From: Streptomyces gobiensis
GTDB taxonomy: Bacteria; Actinomycetota; Actinomycetes; Streptomycetales; Streptomycetaceae
Assembly (NCBI RefSeq): GCF_021216675.1
Contig: NZ_CP086120.1
Coordinates: forward strand, 682,001 to 746,000
DNA length: 64,000 nt
Direction: 5' to 3'
The notes under the pieces were generated by a model that searched no databases, was not told the origin of the DNA, and worked only from the letters and a program-made list of their open reading frames with translations. The stretch's first letter is position 1; every line of letters starts with the position of its first letter. The position numbers and the translations under genes are program-made. Positions 1-13,481 of the stretch are shown here, piece after piece.

Positions 1-942
1 GGCCGCGACGCTGTGCCGGGAGGGTTCGGGCAGCAGTTGGGCCAGGGGCAGGAACTCTGCCCAGAGCCCGGTGGTGGCGACGGCCCGTACGATCTCGCCG
101 AGTACGGACTCGTCGCGAAGCGCGGGCAGGACGGCCACCGTGCGTCGGTCATCGTCGTTGAGGAGTGCGACCAGGGGCAGCAGTGACTCCCAGAGGTCCT
201 GTTCGTGTGCGGCTCGTACGAGGGAGTCAAGCCGGGGTTCGGGCTGGTGGGCGGCGAGTGCGGCGATCTCGGCGCGGCGTTCACCGCTGGCCATCGCGGC
301 GACGGCCAGCGCCTCGGGCCACAGTCCGTCGGCTGCGGAGCCGATCAGGGATTCCAGCCGTTCGCTGCCCAGCAGTGCGAGGACCGGGTCGAGGCGTTCG
401 GGTGTGTCGATGAAGTAGCCGATGCGCAGGATGGCCGGGTCGTCGATCAGTGTGATGATGCGCTCAAGCGCGGCGTCGCGCAGGTGGCCGACGAAGCGTC
501 CCATGGTGAGGTGGTCCGCGCGCTCGGCGAGGGTGACGGCGATCCGTACCACCAGGTCTTCGTCGAGCCGGTCGACGATGTCCTGGATGCGGCGTGGGTC
601 GAGGTGGGCGCAGGCCTGGGCGGTGAAGGAGACCGGCAGCTTGTCGATGATGTCGGCGGCCCGGGCTGGTTCCAGCCGCCCGGCGACGGCGGCTGCCAGT
701 TGGGGTCCGAGAGCCTTCTGTGAGATGGCGGCGGCTACCGCGGTGGGTACGAGCTTGGTGGCCCGGGCGATCCGGTCGAGCAGGTCGGGGGCGCGGTCGT
801 GGAGCGCGGCGGCGGTCTGTTCCCGGAAGCGGCGCAGCTCACCGGCGGGCAGGGTGCGCAGGAAGGCGAGCTCTTCGGGGTCGTCGATGGAGAGCAGCCG
901 GGCGATCTTCTGGCTCTCGGCGCGGTTGCGGAGGGTGTCCAC
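1..942 (-). CDS. Partial alpha-helical repeat protein, unknown function
   Basis: An open frame of 314 codons runs off the left edge of the window, so the C-terminus is missing. I chose the GTG at 942 because an AAGGGA-type ribosome site lies just upstream and the preceding gene ends at 949. The visible protein is rich in Ala, Leu, Arg and Asp and reads as stacked amphipathic helices, with repeated patterns such as RIQDIVDRLDEDLVVRIAV. There is no signal peptide or membrane segment, so it should be cytosolic. The helical repeats faintly recall the MgtE N-terminal domain, but I do not recognise the family. It is translationally close to the 74-aa gene upstream and both follow a palindromic operator-like site. 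Confidence 0.75.
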   Translation of the reverse strand, partial: MDTLRNRAESQKIARLLSIDDPEELAFLRTLPAGELRRFREQTAAALHDRAPDLLDRIARATKLVPTAVAAAISQKALGPQLAAAVAGRLEPARAADIIDKLPVSFTAQACAHLDPRRIQDIVDRLDEDLVVRIAVTLAERADHLTMGRFVGHLRDAALERIITLIDDPAILRIGYFIDTPERLDPVLALLGSERLESLIGSAADGLWPEALAVAAMASGERRAEIAALAAHQPEPRLDSLVRAAHEQDLWESLLPLVALLNDDDRRTVAVLPALRDESVLGEIVRAVATTGLWAEFLPLAQLLPEPSRHSVAA

Positions 943-948
943 TGATGG

Positions 949-1173
949 TCACCGTCCCTTGAAGAGGATGCGGCGGACGGGCCCGCGGGCGAGTGCGGGG
1001 ACCAGTTTCAGGGCCTCTTCGGCGGCTTCTTCGAGCCCGTCGGCGCGCCGGGCGTGCTCCTCGCGCAGGGCGCTGGTGAGGCGGGCGAGCTGGGCGGGGT
1101 CGAGTCCGGCGAAGCTGTCGGGCGGCGCCGCGCTCAGTTCGTCTCCCAGTGGTGCCAGTGCTTCGGTGGTCAT
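949..1173 (-). CDS. 74-aa helical protein, unknown function
   Basis: Small soluble protein beginning MTTEALAPLGDEL and ending in a basic tail (RRILFKGR). The ATG at 1173 has a GGGAGGA ribosome site. The middle (about residues 28-60) looks like a single long amphipathic helix with alternating Glu/Arg and Ala/Leu. It ends 6 bp before the next gene, so the two form an operon and may act together. No family recognised; neither cysteines nor catalytic motifs are visible. A candidate promoter/operator (1233-1247) lies upstream. Confidence 0.7.
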   Translation of the reverse strand: MTTEALAPLGDELSAAPPDSFAGLDPAQLARLTSALREEHARRADGLEEAAEEALKLVPALARGPVRRILFKGR

Positions 1174-1232
1174 TCGGGGTCCTCCCGGGACAGGGAGCGT
1201 GGCTGGCGGGTGCTGTTGAGCCTGCTGGTTTT

Positions 1233-1247
1233 TTGACTATTAGTCAA
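1233..1247. promoter_or_regulatory. Perfect palindrome, candidate operator/promoter
   Basis: TTGACTATTAGTCAA is a perfect inverted repeat with 7-bp arms around one base, in an AT-rich patch unlike its GC-rich surroundings. It lies between the divergent 949-1173 gene and the serpin gene. On the minus strand TTGACT followed 17 bp later by CAGGCT would make a reasonable -35/-10 pair, so a repressor bound here would cover the promoter. Such short palindromes are typical of TetR-type operators; the regulator is not visible in the window. Confidence 0.55.
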
Positions 1248-1286
1248 TAAGCTGGCGGACAGGGACGATGACGTACGGTCGACGCC

Positions 1287-2408
1287 ATGACGCAGGCTGC
1301 TTTTGTCGACCATGGAACGGTGATCCGCTCGCTCGCCGAGCGCTGGCTGCGGATGGTTGCCGAGGACAGCGAGGTCCGTGCTGGGGGCGGTGACTTCGTG
1401 TGTTCGCCAGCGGGGCTGTGGCTGGCGCTGACGGCGGTGGCGGCGGGGGCACGCGGTGAGACCGCTCAGGAGCTGCGGGAGCTGCTGGGCGCCGCCGGTG
1501 CGGAGGCGGCCGGTTCCGCCACGGCCGTGGCCCGGGGGCTCGCGGCAACGGAAGCGCTGACGGTTGCGACGGGCGCCTGGGCGCGTACGCCGGTGTACCG
1601 GGCCTTTCGTGAGTCGCTGCCCGATATCGGCGTCGGGCAGTTCGATCCGGCCGACACCGCGCCGGTCGAGACCTGGATCCGCGAGGAGACCGGTGGGCTG
1701 ATCGGCGAGCTGCCCGGCACGCCGGATGAGGACACCCTGCTGATGCTGGTGAACGCCTTGGTGCTGACCGGCCGTTGGGAGTCGCCCTTCCCCGGCGCGG
1801 ACACCGGCCCGGCGCGGTTCACCGACGCCAGCGGTGGGCGGCACGAGGTGGAGACGATGCACCAGACGCTGCCGCCCGCCGATGCCTGGGCCGTCGGGTC
1901 CACCGCGGTGGCTGAGCTGCGCTGCCGGGCGGGCAGCGGCAGGCTCCCCGCCCGGGCCCGTTTTGTGCTGGGCCCGCACGGTGCTTCCGCCGCGGAGGTG
2001 CTGCCCGCCGCTTGGGCGGCTGAGCCGGCGCGTACGGCGTTCGACGCCGATGAGGTGCGTATCGCGCTTCCCCGCTGCTCGCTCCGTACGAGCCTGGACG
2101 CGACCGGTCATCTCGCCGGGCTCGGTGTGCACTGGGCCACCAGTGACGAGGCCGACTTCGCCGGGATGTCGCCGGAGCCGCTGAAGGTAGGGCAGGTGGC
2201 GCAGGAGTCGGTGATCAAGGTCGCGGAGAAGGGGGTGGAGGCGGCGGCCGCGACGGCCGTGATGATGGCCATTCCCGCGGGCGTGGCGCGGCCCCGGCGG
2301 ATCGAACGCATCGCCTTCGACCGGCCCTTCGGCGTTGTCGTCCTGGACGGCAGCGGTTCGGTGCCGCTCTTCGCCGGCTGGCAGGCGACGGCCCCGGTCA
2401 GCCCTTGA
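1287..2408 (+). CDS. Serpin-family protease inhibitor
   Basis: A 373-aa serpin. The reactive-centre-loop hinge is clear at about residues 314-325 (EKGVEAAAATAV, the family's EEGTEAAAAT), followed about 17 residues on by a predicted scissile region around IPAG, and by the C-terminal serpin signature FDRPFGVVVL...PLFAGW. P14 is Val rather than the usual Thr/Ser. No signal peptide is present, so the protein is probably cytosolic and would trap an intracellular serine or cysteine protease by the suicide mechanism. It is divergent from the helical-protein operon. Its stop codon lies 11 bp into the convergent permease gene, so the two 3' ends overlap. Confidence 0.85.
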   Translation: MTQAAFVDHGTVIRSLAERWLRMVAEDSEVRAGGGDFVCSPAGLWLALTAVAAGARGETAQELRELLGAAGAEAAGSATAVARGLAATEALTVATGAWARTPVYRAFRESLPDIGVGQFDPADTAPVETWIREETGGLIGELPGTPDEDTLLMLVNALVLTGRWESPFPGADTGPARFTDASGGRHEVETMHQTLPPADAWAVGSTAVAELRCRAGSGRLPARARFVLGPHGASAAEVLPAAWAAEPARTAFDADEVRIALPRCSLRTSLDATGHLAGLGVHWATSDEADFAGMSPEPLKVGQVAQESVIKVAEKGVEAAAATAVMMAIPAGVARPRRIERIAFDRPFGVVVLDGSGSVPLFAGWQATAPVSP

Positions 2409-3222
2409 CCGCTCCCGCCGCCAGGCCGGAGGAGAGCCGGCGCTGGACGAGGACGAAGAAGACCAGCACCGGGAGGGTGATGAGGGTGGAGCCCGCCATG
2501 ACCGGACCCCAGTCGTTGGTGTGCTGGCCGAAGAAGCGGTGCAGTCCGACGGCGGCGGTGTACTTGCTCTCGTCCTGGAGGAAGGTGAAGGCGAAAATGA
2601 ACTCGTTCCAGGCGACGATGAAGGAGAAGATGCTGGTGGCGACCAGGCCGGGAGCCACCAGGGGAAGCAGGACCGAGCGGAACATCCTCGGCCAGGAGCA
2701 GCCGTCCAGATAGGCCGCCTCCTCGACTTCCTTCGGTACGGCGGCGACGAAGCCGCGCAGCATCCAGATGGCGAACGGCAGTGAGAAGGCCAGATAGACC
2801 ACGGTCAGGCCGAGCAGGCTGTTCAGCATCTCCAGATGGCGCATCTGTACAAAGAGCGGAATGACCAGGGCTTCCAGCGGCACCATCTGCACGATGAGCA
2901 CCATCACCAGCACCGCCGTACGGAAGCGGAAGGTGAAACGGGCGACGGCCACGGCCGCCAGCAGGGAGAGCAGTCCGGCGAGCAGGATGGTGCCGAGGCC
3001 GACCAGCGCGGAGTTGGCGAGGAAGCGCCCAAAGCCGCCCTCGTCGAAGACGAAGCGGAAGTGGTCGAGGGTGAAGCCGCTGGGGAGGAACGAGCCGCCG
3101 CGGGCGCCTGCCTGGGGGTCGAGGGCGGAGGTGACCATCCAGTACACCGGCAGGATCGTGAAGGCGAGCAGTGCGGTGACGGCCAGGGCGGTGCCGGAGC
3201 GGTGCGCGAGGGTGGGTCTCAC
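2398..3222 (-). CDS. Sugar ABC transporter permease, MalG type
   Basis: Inner-membrane permease of the CUT1 (carbohydrate uptake 1) class, 274 aa with six predicted membrane helices. The EAA loop that docks the ATPase is visible near residues 180-200 (EVEEAAYLDGCSWPRMFRSV). The GTG start overlaps the stop of the upstream permease (GTGA), so translation is coupled. It is the last gene of a binding protein - permease - permease operon. The substrate is not readable from sequence. Confidence 0.9.
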   Translation of the reverse strand: MRPTLAHRSGTALAVTALLAFTILPVYWMVTSALDPQAGARGGSFLPSGFTLDHFRFVFDEGGFGRFLANSALVGLGTILLAGLLSLLAAVAVARFTFRFRTAVLVMVLIVQMVPLEALVIPLFVQMRHLEMLNSLLGLTVVYLAFSLPFAIWMLRGFVAAVPKEVEEAAYLDGCSWPRMFRSVLLPLVAPGLVATSIFSFIVAWNEFIFAFTFLQDESKYTAAVGLHRFFGQHTNDWGPVMAGSTLITLPVLVFFVLVQRRLSSGLAAGAVKG

Positions 3223-4190
3223 AGCTCCTCGCTCTCCCGGAACAGGGTACGGATGTAGACGACCGTGATGCCGAGGAGCAGCAGGGTCAGCAGGACGGCG
3301 ATGGCTGAGCCCATGCCGTACTGGCGCTGGGCGAAGGACTCGACGTAGGACCAGACGCCGAGGTTGAGTACGTCGCGGTTGACGCCGCTGCCGCCGGGCA
3401 TCAGGTAGAGCTGTACGAAGACCTTGAAGTCCCAGATGGTGGACAAGATGATCACCACCATGAAGACCGGTTTGATGGACGGCACCGTGATGGTCCAGAA
3501 CCGCTGCCAGGCGTTCGCCCCGTCCACGATGCCCGCCTCGTGGAGCTCGCGGGGGATGGTCAGCAGCCCGGCGAAGACGGTCACCGCGACAAACGGGAAG
3601 CTGTGGTGGACGACGTTGAGGGTGGCGATGGCGTAGAAGGAGAGCCGGTCGGTGAACCAGTTGGTGTCATTCGGGTCGACGATCCCGAGGCCGCCGAGTG
3701 TGTGGACGACGGCGCCGTTCAGCGGATCGAAGAGCCAGATCCAGACGTAGGTGCCGGTGACGGCGGGCATCGCCCAGGCCATCATGATCACGCTGGCGCA
3801 GATCATCCGCGAGGTGTTGCCCAGCCGCTGGAGCAGCAGGGCGACCAGGGTGCCGAGGATGACGGTGAGCGAGACACAGGCGAAGGCGAACAGGACCGTA
3901 TTGGGCAGGACGGTGGTCCACAGATACGACTGGCCCAGGATCTCCCGGTAGTTGGCCAGGCCGTTGTAGTTGGTCTCACCGCTGACGATCTGGCGCAGAC
4001 CGTAGTCCTGGAGGGACATCCAGACCACTCGGGCCAGCGGCCACATCAGCAGCCCTGCCACGGCGAGCAGGGCCGGGGTGAGCAGCAGCCAGGGTCTGAT
4101 CGTCCGGCGGCGCCGGGCCTGGCGGGCGGCCGGGCTCAGCGCCGGGGCGGGGCGTTCGGATGCGGCTCGTACCCGGGTCTCAGTTGCCAA
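3219..4190 (-). CDS. Sugar ABC transporter permease, MalF type
   Basis: CUT1-class permease of 323 aa with a basic, disordered N-terminus (about 35 residues) and six predicted membrane helices. The EAA loop is near residues 215-235 (ELHEAGIVDGANAWQRFW). The best start is a TTG at 4190 that overlaps the end of the binding-protein gene by 11 bp; a downstream start cannot be excluded. It pairs with the MalG-type permease immediately downstream to form the channel. No ATPase gene accompanies it. Confidence 0.88.
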   Translation of the reverse strand: MATETRVRAASERPAPALSPAARQARRRRTIRPWLLLTPALLAVAGLLMWPLARVVWMSLQDYGLRQIVSGETNYNGLANYREILGQSYLWTTVLPNTVLFAFACVSLTVILGTLVALLLQRLGNTSRMICASVIMMAWAMPAVTGTYVWIWLFDPLNGAVVHTLGGLGIVDPNDTNWFTDRLSFYAIATLNVVHHSFPFVAVTVFAGLLTIPRELHEAGIVDGANAWQRFWTITVPSIKPVFMVVIILSTIWDFKVFVQLYLMPGGSGVNRDVLNLGVWSYVESFAQRQYGMGSAIAVLLTLLLLGITVVYIRTLFRESEEL

Positions 4191-5448
4191 AGGTCTTGTC
4201 CATGTCCTTGGCGGCTGCCTCGGTGGCCTGCTTGACGCTCTGCTTTCCGGAGAGGATGGCCTGGAGCATCTGGGCCAGGGTCTTCTTGCCCTGGATTTCG
4301 CCGTACTTGGGGGTGACGGGCACGGTCTTCCCGGCCTCGGCCATCTGCTGGGCGAAGGGGGCCACCAGTGGGTCGCCTGCCCCGCGTGCCTTCTCCACGA
4401 GGGAGCTGCGCCCGGCGAAGTAGCCGGACTGCTCGGCCCACTGTTCGGCGTATCCGCTGGTGGCCATGAGCCTGATGAATTCCCAGGCCAGCTCCTGGTT
4501 CTTGCTCTCGTTGAAGACGCTCAGATGGGAGCCGCCGAGGAAGGAGGGGCTGATTCCGCCGTTCGGGCCGGGGATCGGCGCGGCGGCCAGTTTGCCCTGC
4601 AGATCCGGCTTGTCCTCGACGATCGCGGCCGGGGTCCAGCTGCCGGAGACCGCCATGGCGACTTTGCCGCGCTTGATGTTGTCGACGAGGTCGGCCTCGT
4701 TCCAGGTGGTGGCCGCCTTGGTGGAGGTGCCGTCCTTGGTGGCGAGCCCGGTGTAGAACCGCACTCCCGTGACGGCGCGCGGTGTGTGGACGGCGCCCTT
4801 CCAGGCGCCGCCGGTCTCGGTGGCGAGCTCGCCGCCCGCGCCCCAGATGAAGGCGTCAAGGATGTACTCGCTGTCCCCGATGACCGGGAAGGGGATCATC
4901 CCGGGTTCTTTCCTCTTGAGCTCCAGGGCGACATCCCGCAGCCGGTCCCAGGTGGTGGGTGCCTTGAGCTGGTACTTGTCGAAGATGTCCTTGCGGTACA
5001 GCAGGGCGCGCACTCCCCCGTACCACGGCATGCCGTAGAGCTTGCCGTCCAGGGTGCCCGCTGCCCGCAGGGCCCCGACCAGGTCGTCGTCGAGACCGGC
5101 CGCCCTCACCTTGTCGGTGAGCTCGGCCAGCGCTCCGGCCTCGGCGAACTCAGCCGTCCAGGTGGAGCCCACCTCCGCCACATCCGGTGTGGTGCCCCCG
5201 GCGATGGCCTTGGTGAACTTGTCATGGGCGTCCGGCCAGGGCACGTACTGCACCTTGAGCTCGGCGCCCGTCCTGTCCTGGAAGACCTTGCTGACATCGG
5301 CGAAGAAGGGCTTGGAATCGGGGTTGGTCCCCTCCATGATCCATACGGTGAGCGACTCGCCCTTGCCGCCGCCTCCGCTGCCGCAGGCCGCCAGTACGAG
5401 AGACGAGGCCGACAGGATCACGGCTACGGTGATCACAGGCTTCTTCAT
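4180..5448 (-). CDS. Extracellular sugar-binding lipoprotein of ABC importer
   Basis: 422-aa solute-binding protein of the MalE/UgpB cluster. It has a lipoprotein signal with the lipobox LVLAAC (Cys22), so it is anchored outside the membrane. I chose the ATG at 5448 because GAGGAG lies at the right distance, rather than the TTG 15 bp upstream. The start of the mature region (SLTVWIMEGTNPDSKPFF) and the LAWEFIRLM segment are typical for the family. It opens a three-gene operon. In Streptomyces such importers commonly share the ATPase MsiK, which would explain the missing ATPase. The sugar is unknown. Confidence 0.9.
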   Translation of the reverse strand: MKKPVITVAVILSASSLVLAACGSGGGGKGESLTVWIMEGTNPDSKPFFADVSKVFQDRTGAELKVQYVPWPDAHDKFTKAIAGGTTPDVAEVGSTWTAEFAEAGALAELTDKVRAAGLDDDLVGALRAAGTLDGKLYGMPWYGGVRALLYRKDIFDKYQLKAPTTWDRLRDVALELKRKEPGMIPFPVIGDSEYILDAFIWGAGGELATETGGAWKGAVHTPRAVTGVRFYTGLATKDGTSTKAATTWNEADLVDNIKRGKVAMAVSGSWTPAAIVEDKPDLQGKLAAAPIPGPNGGISPSFLGGSHLSVFNESKNQELAWEFIRLMATSGYAEQWAEQSGYFAGRSSLVEKARGAGDPLVAPFAQQMAEAGKTVPVTPKYGEIQGKKTLAQMLQAILSGKQSVKQATEAAAKDMDKTFGN

Positions 5449-5770
5449 GGCCGGACTCCTCAAGGTGAGGAACTCAGCGTAAGGCCATGAGCACCGATGG
5501 TGACGGCGCGGGTTGCTCCATCCAGCGGTCCTGGCCCGACGACCACGGAAGCGGGCACCTCGGGCGGTTATCCCCAGACCCTCCCCCAGCTACCTCCCCC
5601 AGACTCCGTCTGGGAGGTGCCCCCAGGAGGTGCCCCCACCTTCCCGGAACTGGGGCTCGCGCCCCCGGCCCACGGCTGGGCCCGCGTCCCGGGCGGAGAC
5701 CGGGTGGCGGGGTGTGCCCCGGGCCCCGGCCGAGGTCGCAGTCTGAGCGGAGGCCCGGGCCACCGGGCAG
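5449..5770. other. Intergenic region with GC-rich palindromes
   Basis: No convincing gene. On the right side it contains inverted repeats of the CCCCCAGACTCCGTCTGGGAGG type (about 5600-5622) followed by two GGAGGTGCCCCCA units (about 5612-5640) and a CTTCCCGGAACTGGGGCTCGCG segment. These modules recur in other intergenic gaps of the window. The promoter of the sugar ABC operon must lie at the left side, just upstream of 5448, but I see no clear -10/-35. Confidence 0.6.
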
Positions 5771-6226
5771 CTAGCCCTTGAGCAGTTTCTCGCCGATGGC
5801 GGCGTCGACGACTGTGCGGTCGTCGAGGCTCTCCTTCAGCTCTACCTTGACGTCATCGGTGACCAGCTGCTCAACGCAGAAGTCGACGTCCTTCGACTGG
5901 GCCCAGCCCGCGACGATCACAAGCTTGTCCGACTCCCGGAGATGGACGCCGTGGTCCTTGTCGCAGGCCCCATGGCCCACGGTCACGGTGAAGCTCATGC
6001 CATCAGCGGCGAGCTGCTTCGCGCCCTCGAGCGGCAGCATGTCGTCAGGCCGTCCCTTGACCGGGTCCACCTCGGGCCAGTCCCGCTCGATCGTGTCCGC
6101 CCGCTTCTCAAAGCGGGTCTGTTCCCTGTCATCCGTGTCGTCCGTGCTTACGGTTTCGCCGCTGGCGCAGCCCGCTGTGAGCGCGGCCGCCGCTATCAGT
6201 CCGAGTGCCGCCATCCGCCGTCGCAT
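5771..6226 (-). CDS. Putative secreted lipoprotein, unknown function
   Basis: 151-aa protein with a short basic N-terminus, hydrophobic stretch and lipobox LTAGC (Cys20), so it is predicted to be exported and lipid-anchored. The mature part is acidic, starting with an Asp/Thr-rich linker, and contains two cysteines (in GHGACDKDHG and DVDFCVEQL) that could form a disulfide. No family recognised. It lies downstream of the gltD terminator and is probably transcribed alone. Confidence 0.75.
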   Translation of the reverse strand: MRRRMAALGLIAAAALTAGCASGETVSTDDTDDREQTRFEKRADTIERDWPEVDPVKGRPDDMLPLEGAKQLAADGMSFTVTVGHGACDKDHGVHLRESDKLVIVAGWAQSKDVDFCVEQLVTDDVKVELKESLDDRTVVDAAIGEKLLKG

Positions 6227-6296
6227 CGTGGTGCCTCCTTGTGGGGGGGTGCCGGTGTGACGCGGTGGCCATGATTCCGGTTCCGGCAGCAGAAAA

Positions 6297-6340
6297 CCGC
6301 GGTGTCCGCCCTCGGTCGGGGGTGAGGGCGGACACCGCGG
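6297..6340 (-). terminator. Intrinsic terminator of gltBD
   Basis: Perfect 17-bp stem (6297-6313 with 6324-6340) around a 10-base loop. Read on the minus strand it is followed by TTTTCT, giving the classic hairpin plus U-tract just after gltD. Confidence 0.85.
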
Positions 6341-6391
6341 CGGTGTCCGTACGTCGTTGTACGGGACAGTCAGGGCCGGATCAGAGCCGGG

Positions 6392-7862
6392 TCACACCGC
6401 GAGCGCGCGGTCCGTCGGCTTGACCGGCGCGTGCAGCGTGCTGGCACCGGTGAGGTAGCGGTCGACACCGCGGGCGGCGGAGCGGCCCTCGGCGATCGCC
6501 CAGACGATCAGGGACTGGCCGCGGCCCGCGTCACCGGCGACAAAGACGCCGTCGACGTTGGTGGCGTACTCCGCGTCCCGTGCGACGTTGCCGCGGGCGT
6601 CGAGCTCCAGGCCGAACTGTTCGACCAGCCCGTTGTCCTGGTCGATGCCGGTGAAGCCCATGGCCAGCGTGACGAGCTGGGCCGGGATCTTCCGCTCGGT
6701 GCCCGGCTTCTGCTCCAGCTTGCCGTCGACGAACTCGACCTCGACCATGTGCAGCCACTGGACGTTGCCGACTGCCTCTCCCTCTTCAGGGGCGGAGCCC
6801 TCGAAGTGGGTGGTGGAGACGGAGTAGACCCGCTCACCACCCTCCTCGTGCGCGGAGGTGACCTTGTAGAGCATCGGGAACGTCGGCCACGGCTGGTGCG
6901 GGGCGCGCTCCTCCCCCGGCTTGGGCATGATCTCCAGCTGGGTGACGGAGGCCGCACCCTGCCGGTGGGCGGTTCCGACGCAGTCGGCGCCGGTGTCACC
7001 GCCGCCGATGACGACGACATGCTTGCCCTCGGCCGAGACCGGGGAGGTGATGTAGTCGCCCTCCTGGACCTTGTTGGCCAGCGGCAGATACTCCATCGCC
7101 TGGTAGACGCCCTTGAGCTCACGCCCGGGTACGGGCAGGTCGCGTGCGGTGGTGGAGCCAGCGGCGATCACGACGGCGTCGTAGCGCTTACGCAGATCCG
7201 CCGCGTTCACATCCCGGCCGATCTCGATGCCGGTACGGAACTTGGTGCCTTCCGCACGCATCTGCTCGATACGGCGGTTGATGTGCCGCTTCTCCATCTT
7301 GAACTCGGGGATGCCGTAGCGGAGAAGGCCTCCGATGCGGTCCGCGCGCTCGTAGACCGCCACGGTGTGGCCCGCGCGGGTGAGCTGCTGGGCGGCGGCC
7401 AGCCCGGCCGGTCCGGAGCCGATGACGGCCACGGTCTTGCCGGACAGCCGCTCCGGGGGCTGCGGGGTGACATCCCCGCTGTCCCACGCCTTGTCGATGA
7501 TGGTGACCTCGACGTTCTTGATGGTCACCGCGGGCTGGTTGATGCCCAGCACACACGCGGATTCACAGGGAGCCGGGCACAGCCGCCCGGTGAACTCCGG
7601 GAAGTTGTTGGTCGCGTGCAGCCGCTCGCTGGCGGCCTCCCAGTCCTCCCGGTAGGCGTAGTCGTTCCACTCGGGGATGAGGTTCCCCAGCGGGCAGCCG
7701 TTGTGGCAGAACGGGATACCGCAGTCCATGCAGCGCCCGGCCTGCTTGCTGATGATCGGCAGCAGCGAGCCGGGGACGTAGACCTCGTTCCAGTCCTTGA
7801 CCCGCTCTTCGACCGGCCGGGTCTTGGCGACCTCACGGTCGGTGGTCAGGAAGCCCTTGGGG

Positions 7863-7870
<8 letters not shown>
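6392..7870 (-). CDS. gltD: Glutamate synthase small subunit (NADPH)
   Basis: 492-aa beta subunit of glutamate synthase. It passes electrons from NADPH through FAD and Fe-S clusters to the large subunit. The N-terminal cysteines (residues about 47-58, [17 protein letters not shown], and around 100-108, CPAPCESAC) fit the two [4Fe-4S] sites. Dinucleotide-binding motifs follow at [11 protein letters not shown] and GGGDTGADC, and a C-terminal FAD contact at GDAGRGQSL. The ATG overlaps the end of gltB by 8 bp, so the subunits are translationally coupled; a strong terminator follows. Confidence 0.97.
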
Positions 7871-12455
<4,585 letters not shown>

Positions 12456-12587
12456 CGGCTCTCCCGTCGTCGTCGTGGCAAGTGCTGTACCAAGGGACGA
12501 CGTTGGCCCTGGCGTAAATTTTCGTGCAGGTTACATGATGGGCAGCTTCCCGAGAAGTGGATAGCTGAGTCCATCATGCGGACACAT

Positions 12588-12600
12588 TGAGCAGTGCTCA
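12588..12600. promoter_or_regulatory. 13-bp palindrome upstream of gltB
   Basis: TGAGCAGTGCTCA, a perfect inverted repeat with 6-bp arms, about 135 bp upstream of the gltB start. It could be an operator or simply part of the leader. The rest of the 276-bp gap 12456-12731 holds no convincing gene. Confidence 0.35.
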
Positions 12601-12686
12601 TAGGTGGTGTGAGGGGACTGAAAGCCCTCAAGCACACGGTGAGCGCGGGCGTCATTGCCCGCGGCGCTTCCGGCTTCTGCCCCGTG

Positions 12687-12713
12687 GCAACCCCGCTGAA
12701 ACCGCCAAGTAAC
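12687..12713. promoter_or_regulatory. Candidate GlnR-binding site upstream of gltB
   Basis: On the plus strand GCAAC-n6-GAAAC-n6-GTAAC, which matches the alternating GTnAC/GAAAC half-sites with 6-bp spacing described for GlnR boxes in Streptomyces. Only the first half-site deviates (GCAAC for GTAAC). It sits between the VIT-family gene and gltB, about 230-260 bp upstream of the gltB start, where it could couple glutamate synthase expression to nitrogen supply. Confidence 0.5.
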
Positions 12714-12731
12714 AGCCATCACCCTGTGCGC

Positions 12732-13481
12732 TCAGCCGATCGCGATACCAAGGAGGGTCCCCAGCCCATAGGTCACCGCGGCGGCCGTACTCCCCAGCAT
12801 GAACTGTCGCAGCCCGCTGTACCACCAGGGACGGGCGGTGACCTTCGACACTACGGCGCCACAGAGGAAAAGCCCCAGCAGCGCCACCACCACGGCGGGC
12901 CACAGCGCCGTCGCGCCCAGCAGATACGGCAGTACGGGCAGCAGCGCGCCCAGCGCGAAGGCGGTGAACGAGGAGACGGCGGCGACCAGCGGCGAGGGCA
13001 GCTCCTCCGGGTCCACACCCAGCTCCTCACGTGCGTGGATCTCCAGCGCCTGTTCGGGATCCCGGGAGAGCTGCTCGGCCACGCTGGCCGCCAGCCTTGG
13101 CTCCACACCCCGCGCCTCGTAGAGGGCGGCCAGCTCCTGCCGCTCACACTCGGGGTGGGTGCTCAGCTCCACACGCTCAATCTCCAGCTCGGCCTGGATG
13201 AGCTCACGCTGTGAGGCGACGGAGGTGTACTCACCGGCGGCCATGGAGAAGGCCCCGGCCGCGAGCCCGGCCAGACCGGCGATCACGATGGTCTGCGCGG
13301 AGGCACTGGTGCCCGCGACGCCGCTGATCAGTCCGAGATTGGAGACCAGCCCGTCCATCGCACCGAAGACGGCGGGGCGCAGCCAGCCACCGCTCACATC
13401 ACGGTGGGTGTGGTTGTCGCGGTGCGCGCTGTCCAGTACGCCGGGCCGCAGCGTGGCCCTGGCGGGGGGCGTGGAAGTCAC
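12732..13481 (-). CDS. VIT1/CCC1-family metal transporter
   Basis: 249-aa membrane protein of the vacuolar iron/manganese transporter family. The start GTG at 13481 has a GGGAGAG ribosome site. The N-terminal family signature is present (RDNHTHRDVSGGWLRPAVFG then AMDGLVSNLGLISGV), followed by GAFSMAAGEYTSVASQREL, an acidic cytosolic helical region with many Glu residues (about 95-155, the metal-binding domain of the family) and three C-terminal membrane helices. It probably exports Fe2+ or Mn2+ from the cytosol. It is oriented with gltB but separated by 276 bp containing the GlnR-like site. Confidence 0.88.
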   Translation of the reverse strand: MTSTPPARATLRPGVLDSAHRDNHTHRDVSGGWLRPAVFGAMDGLVSNLGLISGVAGTSASAQTIVIAGLAGLAAGAFSMAAGEYTSVASQRELIQAELEIERVELSTHPECERQELAALYEARGVEPRLAASVAEQLSRDPEQALEIHAREELGVDPEELPSPLVAAVSSFTAFALGALLPVLPYLLGATALWPAVVVALLGLFLCGAVVSKVTARPWWYSGLRQFMLGSTAAAVTYGLGTLLGIAIG

